Shown here one piece after another: positions 13,601 to 25,600 of a DNA stretch of 64,000 bases. Position 1 is the stretch's first letter, and each line of letters starts with the position of its first letter. The DNA is from Gnetum montanum. Lineage: Eukaryota > Streptophyta > Gnetopsida > Gnetales > Gnetaceae. The stretch is taken from NCBI GenBank assembly GCA_015680685.1, contig MNCI01002328.1:49769-113768 (forward strand), in the 5' to 3' direction. The notes beneath the pieces are model-generated. The model worked only from the letters and a program-made list of their open reading frames with translations. It did not search any database and was not told where the DNA came from. The position numbers and the translations under genes are program-made.

Positions 13601-16600
13601 AATTGTTGTATTTCCTTTTATGTTGCATTTGATGTGAGGATGTGTTTTATCCCACATGTATTAGGATTGGGGTTTGGTCCTAATGTTTCCTCATATATAG
13701 GAGGCTTGGTGTTTTATCCCACATGTATTAGGATTGGGGTTTGGTCCTCATGTTTCTTCATAAATAGAAGGCTTGGGGTAGCCTTTAGTGTGTGCTTCAA
13801 AGTGAAAGCATTGTATCAAGGTTTTACCTTGGAGACGTGAGTCTTGTTGGTGTTGATCTGAGATCTGTTGGAATAACAGATTGTGTGTTTGAAAAGTTGC
13901 AAGGACGGCTTGTGTCCTTAAGATTTGAGAAGAATAGAAGGCAGATCAGCATTGTTGTGGAAGTAGGGTAAAAGGGGACCGAACCACGTAACTCTCTGTG
14001 TTCTTGTGCTATTTCCTTTTTACTGTTTTCATTCTGCTTTCATTTTGTTATCACAGCAAATGTTTGCTAGAGTTTGGAATGTTTTGAGAGTGGTTTATAG
14101 TGTTTCTTACAGTGCAATATTTTGCCTCTAATGATTTATTCAGATCTGTAGGGTTTTTAATAATTTCTCTAGAGCATTTGTAGTGTGTTTTCAGATATGT
14201 GTTTTTCAGATTTGTGTTTTCAGATCTAATTGTTTTCAGATCTGATTATAACAGGAGCCTAGGACAGGGGTAGCGTGGCCTTTCCTACATGTGGGTCGTG
14301 TCTAAAATAGCCTTGTGGTCTTTAGAAGCCATAAAAGCTGCAACTTCTTGAAAATCTTTATACTGCTCTTCCCTCTGTTGCCGCTCCTTAGCCCTTAGGT
14401 TCTTGGCTTTGGCAAGGTGAAGGCTACTAGAAGTCATTTGAATGAACCTGCATAGGGTGGCCCATGTTGCATTACGATTCACCTCAATAATCATGTATGG
14501 GCATCTCTGCATACATAGCCATCGTCGAGCATAAGAATTGTGTGTGGTGTCTTAATTAATCCTCATATGTTGTTCCTTGAAAAAGGCATGGGCTCGTTGT
14601 TGTAGCTCCTCCTCTATCTTGAGGTGCTCTTGTTCCTCCTTGAGCATGGCCTCTCTAATTTGTGCGTGGAGTTGGTCTTTTAGTGCATACTTGAGGGCAA
14701 CATCCCTCAACTCTCTTTGGCACCTTTCATCCTCAATAGCTTCTTTACGTCATAGCTCCTCTTGTTGTGCCTTTGCTAGGTTTTCCTGCTCATGNNNNNN
14801 NNNNNNNNNNNNNNNNNNNNNNNNNNNNNNNNNNNNNNNNNNNNNNNNNNNNNNNNNNNNNNNNNNNNNNNNNNNNNNNNNNNNNNNNNNNNNNNNNNNN
14901 NNNNNNNNNNNNNNNNNNNNNGTGTGTGTTTTTGATGTAGAAGCATTGTATCAAGGTTTTACCTTGAAGACGTGAGTCTTGTTGATTTTGATCTAAGATT
15001 TGTTGGAGTAATAGATTGGGTGCTTGGGAAAGCTATAAGGACAGCTTGTGTCCTTAAGATTTGAGTAGAATAGAAGGTAGATTAGCATTGTTGTGGAGAT
15101 CTAAAGAGATGAAGAGGTTGCAAACAACAGAAAGATTGGTAGGAAGGAACTGGAACATTTGGAGCATTTTGATGAAGGCTGTTTTAGCACAAAAGGAAGT
15201 GCCTGGAGGCCCTAGAACCCTCTCAACCAACAGGAATGTCGGATGCTGATTGGAGAAAGATTAAGACTAGGGTGTTATCTTTCATTCATCCAACCCTAAG
15301 CAATGGGATCTTGGCGTCAATTAAACCTAATATGGATCCACATGATCAATGGCAAACATTGAAGAATATGTTTGATAAAGCATAAGGTTCGAATACATTT
15401 CACATTTATCAGAGAGTTTTTAGATGCAAGAAGAGATCTAATGTGTCTTTCCAAGGTCATTTCGATGAGATGATGAGAAATTTGAATAAGTTGGAAGAAT
15501 ATAAAATGGTTATTCTAGATTTAGTTAAATCCTATGCTCTGTTAGATTCCTTACCTGATTTTTGGTTTGCAGTTGTGACATCTATTACTACTTCTATGAG
15601 TGTTTCATCTATGACGTTTGAACAGGTCGTGTCTACCCTTCAGGATTCAGAAGGAAGAGTAGATGAGTCTTTTGGACCTGGAAATGTTGATGTAGCTGAG
15701 GAAAGAGGGAGAAGTAGGAGACGTTTCCCAAGTAGGGGGAGAAGCAAGAGTAGATGTGTATCACATGGCAAAACTCAAACGTAAGAGTGCTCGTTCTGTA
15801 AGAAGAAAGGTCATTTGAAGAAGGACTACTTTGCATGGAAAGCACATAAAGATAAAGGAAAGGAGAAGAAGTTGGAAGAAGGAACATCATAGGCAAATGC
15901 AGCTAAAGAAAGCGTTAGTTTCTTGGTTCAAGAACTATGTACAATGGTGGTAGATGGACACAGCAGTGACATCTGGTTGATTGACTTAGGTGCCTCCTTT
16001 CATATTTATCCAGATAAGTCTTGTTTTGCATCTTATCATGATGTTGAATATGGTTTTGTATATGCTGCTAATGGAAAAGCTTTAAAAGTTCTTGGAATCA
16101 GAAGTATAATTCTGCAACAAGCAAGGATGCCAAAGGTGACAATAGATAACGTTAGGCATGTTCTTGAAGTCACAAAGAAGCTAATTTCAGTTCCACAGCT
16201 AGATGATTCAAGTCTGAATTTTAGTAGAGGAGGTGGACATTGAAGGATTTCCAAGGGAATCATGACCATTTTGAAAGGAAAGAAGGAGGGCACCTTATAT
16301 ACATTGATGGTAGATTCATGTAACTTTGTTGTAGAAATTTTTGATGTAGAAAATTCTGAAGTGTGGCATAGATGTCTTGGACACATTGGCTGGTCAGGCT
16401 TAAGGGTACTTCAAAATCAGTCTCTCATTTCTATATTTTCTTATGCCCAAACTGATTGCAAAGATTGTTTAGTTGGAAAATCTAGGAGAGTAAATTTTCA
16501 TCTAGATCTGGACATCAGAAAAGAAAAAAAGTTAGAATTGGTTTATTCTGATGTTTGTGGTCCTATGACTTCTATTTCTCTTGGTGGATCTATTTATTTT

Positions 16601-19600
16601 GTGACTTTCATAGATGATTGTACAAGAAAGGTTTGGGTTTATATGCTGAAATCAAAAGATGAAGTGTTTTTAGTTTTCAAAACATTTGTTGCAAGAGTAG
16701 AAAATGAAACAAGTCTGAAAATAAAATGCTTGCAAACTGATAATGGTGGGGACTACACTTCCAAAGTATTTGCTGATTTCTGCAACAACAAAGGAATTAG
16801 GCACATCTGTACCCCTCCTAGTACACCACAGGAAAATGGAGTTGCTGAAAGATGCAATAGAACATTGCTGGATTGTGCTAGAACAATGGTTTCAGGTGCT
16901 AGCCTACCTAAGACTTTTTTGGGAGAGGCAATTAAGATTGTTGCATATTTAGTGAACAGGTCTCCATATTCTTCAATTGATAATGTTGTTCTAGAAGTTG
17001 TTTGGAGAGGTAAAGATGTTTCATATAGTCATTTAAGAATTTTTGGATGTGAGACATTTATGCATATTCCAAAGGAGAACAGAACTAAGCTATAGGATAG
17101 GGCTAAATGTTGCATATTTGTTGGATATGGAGAAGAGGAGTTAGGATTTAGACTTTGGGATCTTGAATTGAAACATGTAGTGAGATCAAGGGACGTTAAA
17201 TTCAGAGAAAATGTTATGTTTAGTGAGTTGCAAAAGAAGGGCAAGGACAACAATGACTTGGACTACATGAGGACTCCTTTTAGGGTGACTGAAGAAGTTG
17301 AAAATAATGAAATTCATGGATTTTTCAGATTTGGAAACATTGGACAGAATGCTATAATTATAGGGCAACAAGCTAAGAACTCAAGATAGCAAGGAGAAAA
17401 TGGAGGACAACAAGGAAATGAGGTAGAAGATGATGGACAACAAGCTGCAGATGTGTCTCATTGGGTTAGAAGGTCAACAAGAGCTACCAAACCTTTTGAT
17501 AGGTACTCTTCCTCGTCAAATTATGTACTTTACAGTGATAGTGGTGAATCGGAAACAGTGAAGGAAGCCATGATGTGTGTTGATGCCACAAAGTGGAAGG
17601 CGGCTATGAATGATGAATGGGAATTACTTTAGCAGAACAAAATGTGGGAGTTGGTTCAGTTGCCAAAAGGGAGAAAACCCTTGGAGTGCAGGTGGCTAAA
17701 CAGAATTAAAACAGAGGCCAATGGGGAAAAACCGTTTCAAGGCTAGGTTGGTGGTGAAAGGCTATGCACAGAAACCAGCTATAGACTTTCAATTTTTTTT
17801 TTCTCCAATGGTGAAACACTCTTCTATACGTTTAGTGTTATCTTTGGTTGCCTGCATGGATTTAGAGCTGGAATAACTTGACATAAAAGCAACATTCCTT
17901 CATGGAGATTTGGAGAAGGAAATATACATGAAACAACATAAGGGTATGAAAAACAACAAGGTTTAGGTTTGGTTTGAAGACTGAAAAGAGCTTATACGGT
18001 CTGAACCAAGCCCCTAGGCAGTGGTATAAAAGGTTTGATACCTTCATGAAGAAGTTGACTTATCATAAAACAATCTGGACCATTGTGTATATTTTTCTGG
18101 AGATGTTTCAGGTAAGTTTATAGTGTTGTTGTTGTATGTTGATGATATGTTAATTGTCGGAAATGACATGGCAGAGATAAAACATCTGGCAAATAATTTG
18201 CCATGAAGGATTTGGGATAGGCAAAGAAAATTCTTGGAATGAATATTTATATGGACAAAAAATAGAAAGAACCTGTGGTTGAGTCAAGAAGAATACATTG
18301 GAAAGGTTTTGAAACGTTTCAACATGGAGGATGCAAAACCTGTAAGTGCACCTCTTTCAACACAATTTAATTTATCAAAGAAGGATTGTCCAAAGTCAAA
18401 GGAGGATTTTGAAAAGGTGAAGAACGTCCCATATACTTCTATTGCTGGGTCATTGATGTATGCCATGGTTTGTACACATCCTGATATTGCTTAGGCCATT
18501 GGTGTAGTTGGTAGATTTATGACCAACTATGGGTGGAATCATTGGTTGGTTGTTAAATGGATTCAAAAACATTTAAAGGGCACACAAATGCATTGCTTGT
18601 GTTTTGGAGATGCTAATATGCACATTGAAGGTTTTGTAGATGTAGACTTTGCTGTTGATCATGATACAAAACGTTTCACTATAGGGTACACACTTATTTT
18701 TGGTGGTGTAGCAATGAGTTGGTTGTCACGTCTACAACCATTGGTAACTTTCTCTACAATCGACTTAGAATATGTAGCCTTCACAGAAGCATGCAAGGAG
18801 ATGTTATGGATGAAGAGATTCTTGCAATCTTTTGGGTTAAAACAACAAAGGTATGCTGTGTCTTGTGATAGTTTGAGTGCAATCCATCTTGCAAAGAATT
18901 TTGCCTTTCATGCCAGGATGAAACATATAGATGTTCAGTTCCACTTCATAAGAGAAATCATAGAGGACAACTTGGTGCATGTTTAGAAGGTCCATACAAA
19001 GCTTAACGTTGCTTATGCTTTAACGAAACTAGTGATAGCTGAAAAACACATTTTTTGTAGGAAGAAGCTTAATCAGAAGTATGCATCTCTTGAAGGCTGG
19101 TTGGATTTGTCTTTAAGGGGGAGTTTGTTAGAAAAGTGAAGACAAATACGTTACTATTATTTGTTGTATTTCTTCTTATGTTTTTTAAAAGGATGTTACA
19201 TTGAAAAAAAGGAAGAGGGGGGGAGGTGTGTGTGTGTGTTTTTGATGTAGAAGCATTGTATCAAGGTTTTACCTTGGAGACGTGAGTCTTGTTGATGTTG
19301 ATTTGAGATTTGTTGGAGTAAAGTGATGTTTATGTGGGGATGTGTTTTATCTGACATGAGTTAGGATTGGGGTTTGGTCCTAATGTTTTCTTTTAAATAG
19401 AAGGTTGGGGGTAGCCTTTTTGGGGGGGGGGGGGGGTGGGGGGGTGTTTGTGTGTTTTTGATGTAGAAGCATTGTATCGAGGTTTTACCTTGGAGATGTG
19501 AGTCTTGTTGATGTTGATTTGAGATTTGTGTGTTTTTGATGTAGAAGCATTGTATCAAGGTTTTACCTTGGAGACGTGAGTTTTGTTGATGTTGATTTGA

Positions 19601-22600
19601 GATTTGTGTGTCTTTGATGTAGAAGCATTGTATCGAGGTTTTACCTTGGAGACGTGAGTTTTGTTGATGTTGATTTGAGATTTGTTGGAGTAATAGATTG
19701 GGTGCTTGGGAAAGCTATAAGGATGGCTTGTGTCCTTAAGATTTGAGTAGAATAGAAGGTAGATCAACATTGTTGTGGAGGTAGGGTAAAAAGAGCCCGA
19801 ACTATGTAAATCTCTGTGTTCTTGTGCTATTTCTTTTGCTGTTTTCATTTTGTTGTTATAGCGAACGTTTGTTGGAGTTCACAATGTTTTTATAGTGATT
19901 TACAATGTTTATTTGATCTACTACAATGTGATATTTTTGCCTTTAATGTTTTATTCAGATTTGTAGCGTTCAAATAATTTTTCCAGAGCTTCTCTAGTGT
20001 GTTTTCAAAGCTAATTTGTTGATTGTTTTATTGAAACTCTTGCTTCTGATCATGACAGTCTGCTCCTCTGCTTGGACCCTAGCTTCAATCTTGGCAGTGG
20101 CCCTAAGAAGGTCCATGTCAAACTTCGATTATAGTTCTTGGTGATTCTAGTCCTCAACATGCAAAAGTTGCTCTTGGAGTTGTAGTGTTGATTCATCATA
20201 GAGCCCTGCCAATTGGAACCCTTAGCAGTCCCTCTTCCCAACTAGAGAAGGGGGAACAACTAGAGAAACCTAATCCTTCTTCCCAACGAGCATCCACCCA
20301 TCACGAGGTGCAACATACTTTGGTTTGGGCTCTTTAGGACATTCCTTGCAGTCCTTGGTGCTATGGTTTCCTTTGCTGCAGATTCTGCATGGCCTTGGAG
20401 GCCCGACTTGAGAAGGGGCCAACACGTTTACTGGAACATTCCCATATTCAATGATTAACTTCTCTTCCCTAGAGGGCAAGTCCAAAAGGACCTCATGGAG
20501 GAGATTCTCTAAAGATAATGACCACCAAACACATAACCTAGCAAATCCCATTTGTTCTTTCAATGCCGTAAATTTATCAAAGGTAATAAACTCGCTAAAG
20601 AAGCTCGCAAGTGTCTTTAAGAAGTCTGTCGTTCACAACTCCCATGGAACGCGACCCACATAGGAGCCCAAGTGAAAAGGCTAGGATCCCGATGGGCCCT
20701 TGACTAAAAATGGGTTAGGGCCAAGCCCTTGGCCCCAAAAAATCATAGACCCCTGGCCCCAAAAAACCATAGACGCCTAGCAAGACATAGTCATGATCCT
20801 CCTTACTCTGAAAGATAAATAGTAGCAAGTCCCTCATAACCGAGCAAATTTGCACCTCTGCCAACCCCTATGAACTTGCAACCTAGCACAACATGAGCTC
20901 TAGACACAGCCTAACACCAGCAGACATGAACTTTCCTATAAGGTTGGACTCCGTTGTTTGTAGATCCTTCGACACAGGGCCCTACATCTGCAGATGCATG
21001 GAACCCCTTGGACCACGAAATCACATTGATGCCACCTACTCTAGGGTGCTAGCCATCAGTGCACCCTGCATTGTCCACAAATTGGCCCCTTTTGTCTAAG
21101 AGCTCTTGCATGCAAGACCCCCACAATTTGTAGGAGTACCTCCCAAGACGTTTGTCCCCTGCAATAGCCACGAAGGAGCCATCACTGCCACTCCCATCAT
21201 AGTGCATTAGTAATTAGGTGGATGATGCATTTGCTACCTCTTGGTCGCGCTGCTCACTATCTTTGCTACCTAAACTCATAGTTAGTAATTAGGTGGATGA
21301 TGCATTTGATTGGTGTGCATTGTGTGAAGCATGTAATATTTTTACGGATCATTAACTAATCATTTTAATAATAATATATTCATCCCAATACCTTGAATGG
21401 ATGGGTTGCATTGTTTATTTATTTTGTGTATACTTTGCCTTGGATGAGGAGATGAACATTGGTAACAAGTAGTGTCCAATGCTCTACCCACATGAAGACA
21501 AATGTACACAAAGTCAGTTTTTTTAATTTATTTTTTAGTTGATGGATGGATGCAAACTATTTTGGCCCCAACTCACCTTTATATTGCATAAATTTCTTTA
21601 TTTTCACTATGGAGAATGACTTCTCAAGTTCCCTAAGTATGGCCCTAATCATTTCCTATAAATTGTAAGGCCATACATGAATGAAATGACCTATTTTGAA
21701 GGTAATAAAGTTTACATTTTATTTTCTTCGCAATTTTATGATTTTTCATATTTCTTTCTTTTCTCATTTACACATCTACACATCTACATTTCTTTTGTCA
21801 TTAGTCATTAGTGCAACCAAATTATCAAACAACCATCATATTAAATGCATTATCAAGATTTCTATAACTCACTTTTTCACAATCCAGAATCTCAAACATT
21901 CTAGAATTATCACATCTAGAAGATCAAAAGTTAAAACTACATAAGTCAATAATTGAAGAAGAAGTTTTTAACAAACATCACTATCTAACCCTACCCATAC
22001 ATATACTTACTTCGGCTTAATATCCTAAGTCATTGGACCCAGGGGGGTTGAGATGCACAACACTCGAAGGTTTTCAATGATGCAGGTGCCATTTGTAAGT
22101 GTGTCCCCACCTCACGTATGATCCTTGGTCACCTATCTTTGGGGTATATTAAGGTGTAGTTCAAAAATGATGGTGGAGCTAAGCCTTGTTTGTGTAGTTT
22201 AGAACTCAAAGATAACTCAACTTGCAGTTGGATGGTGACCAAATTCTTTGAGTTGGATGGCCCTCAATGTGGGAATGTAACGCCACATTGCATGAGCAAA
22301 GTTGTTAAAACCTATATTTTTAATTCCCAACCATTGTTTGAAGTTTATTATAGTTTAAATAATCTTGTATGGCGGAAATGTAGTGGAGGACTATGAGTAC
22401 ATCCAACCACATCTATTGGTGCTGTTTGTAAAATGAAACTTGAAACAAATGAGTCACACATGTTTGATGCTTTCTAGCTTGGCAAGTGATGCAAAGTGTT
22501 AGCAATCACCTTGGAAAATGCTAGTTTTTAAGATATCATAGTGCTACTAAAGATAGATGATATGCAATAAATGCATCAATCCTTAGGATTATTAGAAGTG

Positions 22601-25600
22601 CCAAGGTCTTATCCTATCAACAACTTGTTATGTTTAATGAGGAAAGTAGGTCCGTAGGCCCTGTAATCAACCCATCATTATGAGTCACACCCGTATTAGT
22701 TGCTAATGTAAGTATAAGACCATGTTTTAAGAGGGTTGGAAAATAAGAGAAAATTTATACTGATCTATAAAGGGTAGTTATTAGGGGTCCTACAACTTGG
22801 TGGTATGAGCATTGAGGCTTTGGGTGATTATCTTTTTTTTTAATACTCTGTTTCTCTAATTTCTGCAGTTTGTTCATGTTTCTGGGACTTAGCAATATGT
22901 TGTGTATTGATCTTTAGTATGCAATGTCTTATGTAGGGCTCAAAAAATGTCACAACTCTTGATCAAGTTGATCAACAATCCTACATTTTTGTTAACTCAA
23001 TATCATAATTAGTTACCATATGCTAACCTTTCATGGTTACAAATCTATCAACAAATAAGATGTTTCGCATGATGAAATTGACAATAAAGAATCAAATCCG
23101 TAACATGCTGACCCCAATTTTATCTTCATTTCTTTTTTCTTTTTAAAAATAAACGTTGATTCTTGGGGCTTGCCTGTTTTTAGGCATTGGAAATGAGTTC
23201 TTTTCTATATTTTGTTCATGTTCATTTCAATTTCTATAAATGCTATAATGCAGAGGACTAATTGATGTAAAAAGTATATCTGTTGCTATGTATTCTAAGA
23301 GAGATTAACTTTTAAAAAAAAGTTGCTATAAAAAAATGAAATGCCATTTAAAGAAGGCGTTTGAATGTGCTTATTTGTGTGTGTGTGTATATATACATAA
23401 AGTTTGCTCTTCAACCTTTGGTAGCAAGGAATTTCTTAACCACTCTCTATAATTCTTTCATGTGCAATAGCGCTTTGAGGGTTTAACTAATATTGAAAGA
23501 GAGCGTGTGTTTCTGTAAGGAAAAGTCTCAAATAATAATCTGGCCAAAGATTTTTGAGTTTGATACTAAATCGTTTTGGTGCAATATTTGAATATGCTTC
23601 AGTGCTGTCCTTATTCTAGCATTCAGTTATGTAAAAAGTTTTCCTAGTTGTTTATAACCATTTTTAGATGTATTGAATTCAAAATTAATCCTTGAAATGC
23701 ATTTGCATTTTGTTTTGCATATGTAGAATGAGTCAAGTGTCTAGATTATATCATTTGCAGGGAAGGTTCAGTTCGTGGATATGGAGTACGGTCTGCATCA
23801 TCTGAGAAAGGCTTAGATTCTTGGGTGGATGATCCCATAACTCGGTATATTATCAGCCTTAAAATTGATACCAAGGATGGGAAAACTTCTCCTTTTTTGT
23901 TATGGCCTTTCATTTTACACATCAAGGGTCAATATCGTATTTTAATTCTTCCTCTGGTGGAGCCATATCAGTTAGCTGCCTATGAAAGAATTTGCCAAAG
24001 GGATGATTGTGGAAATCCAAGTGAAGTAAATGCAAATGGACCCATTAGGGGGAGCCTTTCATATCTGATGCTTGAACTCCCATGCATTACAGGGTAAATG
24101 AATTGCTTCTTATCATTCTAATTAGTTTCAATATGTTGTACAGATTAATACCGGTAAATCAAGGCCAAACTTTTTTTTATGAAACTAAATATCACCAAAG
24201 TTGTTTCAGTCTATATGATTACATGCTTATATTTTTTTTTGTGCATCTAAGGCTATTTGACCATATGTGCCCCATTTTGACATATACCAGCATGATACTT
24301 TCACTGTACTTAAGCCAAAATGTCTTTGTGTAATGTGCTTCGTTAGGGAGCAATGACTAACACTGAAAGCCTCCCAAATGCTGCTGAGATATGCCAGGAT
24401 AATTTCTTTGAAGCAATCAGCCAATATTTACAACCTAACTAGACAAAAATGTAGAAAAACGTACTATTTGTAACCAGATAGCAGCATCATTAATGCTACA
24501 ATAATTATGATTAAAATTTTCAATCAGAAATTAGATAAAGGTCAACAACAAACCTATTTATATGAACAACTTGTTGACTGAGAAAAAAGAACACACCGAA
24601 AATTGATTTCACAATTATTCAACAGAGAATGAAAAGCATATTTTTTCAAGCAACATTATCTACATAAAATCATTACAGACATAACTACTAAATTAAAAGT
24701 TATTCAAGGTATGTTGTCAAAAGTAATTAAACTACACACATCAGCAATGGATAATAGAAAAACATTTTCTTTAACAAGTAAAAAGAGGCTAATAGAAATA
24801 CGTCTAATATTAATCTTACAGCTAAATACCAATGGATTAACATCCCTTTCCCCTACATTAATGGTCTTATTGAATGATACATGAATTAGACTTGAAAAAG
24901 TACATAAATCTATTGGAGGTTATCAATTCAAGAAACCAAGGATTCAAACGGTTTTTCGAGACTTTAATAATTCACAAATCAGACATGGCTCAAAGGATAC
25001 TCTTGCTTTCTGGTAGCATCACCAACAGTCAGGAATCCTGTGCCGTCATCTTTCACCCTTCCTGGCATAGAGGTTAATGCCAAAACGATCGAATTCACAA
25101 TGGGTATTTTTTGATTCTTCACAGAAACAAGTCTCATGGAGGGGGTTAAAACTTATAAGCATGTTTTCTTACCCAGCTAGCGTTTAAAATTCAAAATTGG
25201 TCCGAAGATAATACTAGCAGTAGAAAATGAAAGCCAAAAGAAATTAAAATTTATTAATGCATGCCCAATCAATCAATCATTATATTCAGATTACAATCCC
25301 AATTCAGTACAATATCATACACAATCTTACAACAAATCACATATACAAACACCGCCATAAATTTCCAATCAGCATTTTGATTTTATGATTTCAAGTCTTG
25401 GTACCAGATTTGCCAGAAAAGGAAGTTTGGATTATTGTTATGTGGTTCTTCCATTGTAACTAACAAGCAATGTAGGTAGATAAAGATGTCTTGTCAAATA
25501 GAGAGTGCTGGGGGGCTTTAAAGGGATTACTCCGGATATCCATAACATGTTAAATTTGTTTTTGTATGCTTTTTGGTATTTAAAAAAACAAAACATGTAA

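Larger units (their letters stand above)
8853..14253 (+). mobile_element. Copia-1, full-length Ty1/copia retrotransposon (5,401 bp)
   Basis: Two near-identical LTRs (8853-9494 and 13574-14253), both TGTTGG...AACA, flanked by the perfect 5-bp duplication GGAGC (8848-8852 and 14254-14258). Between them lie a primer-binding site, a single polyprotein frame and a polypurine tract. It inserted in the L1 just before the ORF2 stop. Two in-frame stops make it defective, but few LTR differences suggest it is the youngest element here. Confidence 0.97.
14922..20057 (+). mobile_element. Copia-2, decayed relative of copia-1
   Basis: Starts inside the gap with LTR sequence, then a polyprotein relic (15109-about 19075) and a 3' LTR (19127-20057) ending GATCATGACA. 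Its sequence aligns along its whole length with copia-1 but carries many stops and frameshifts, so it is clearly older. LINE sequence resumes at 20058. Confidence 0.92.
8552..21269 (-). mobile_element. L1-type LINE insertion, interrupted by two copia elements
   Basis: Flanked by the exact 10-bp target duplication CTAAACTCAT (8542-8551 and 21270-21279). On the minus strand it keeps ORF1 C-terminus (20563-20270), ORF2 C-terminus (14794-14254) and the 3' end with poly-A (poly-T at 8554 on +). The endonuclease/RT part is not seen, so it was lost by deletion or falls in the gap region. Remaining LINE pieces are 8552-8852, 14254-14794 and 20058-21269. Confidence 0.8.
4879..23760 (+). other. AP5M intron 2, 18,882 bp, filled with nested retrotransposons
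   Basis: Donor GTAATG at 4879, acceptor TCATTTGCAG ending at 23760, phase 2. It contains a copia 3' fragment (about 5690-6735), a split giant LTR (6735-8551 and 21280-22794), an L1 insertion (8552-21269) and two copia elements inside that L1. The parts 4879-5690 and 22795-23760 look like original intron; the latter has a short (GT)n/(AT)n tract near 23376-23396. Confidence 0.93.

Noticed and set aside
14577-14975. 132-codon + strand frame
   Set aside because: Spans the N gap and is the antisense of the LINE coiled-coil region.
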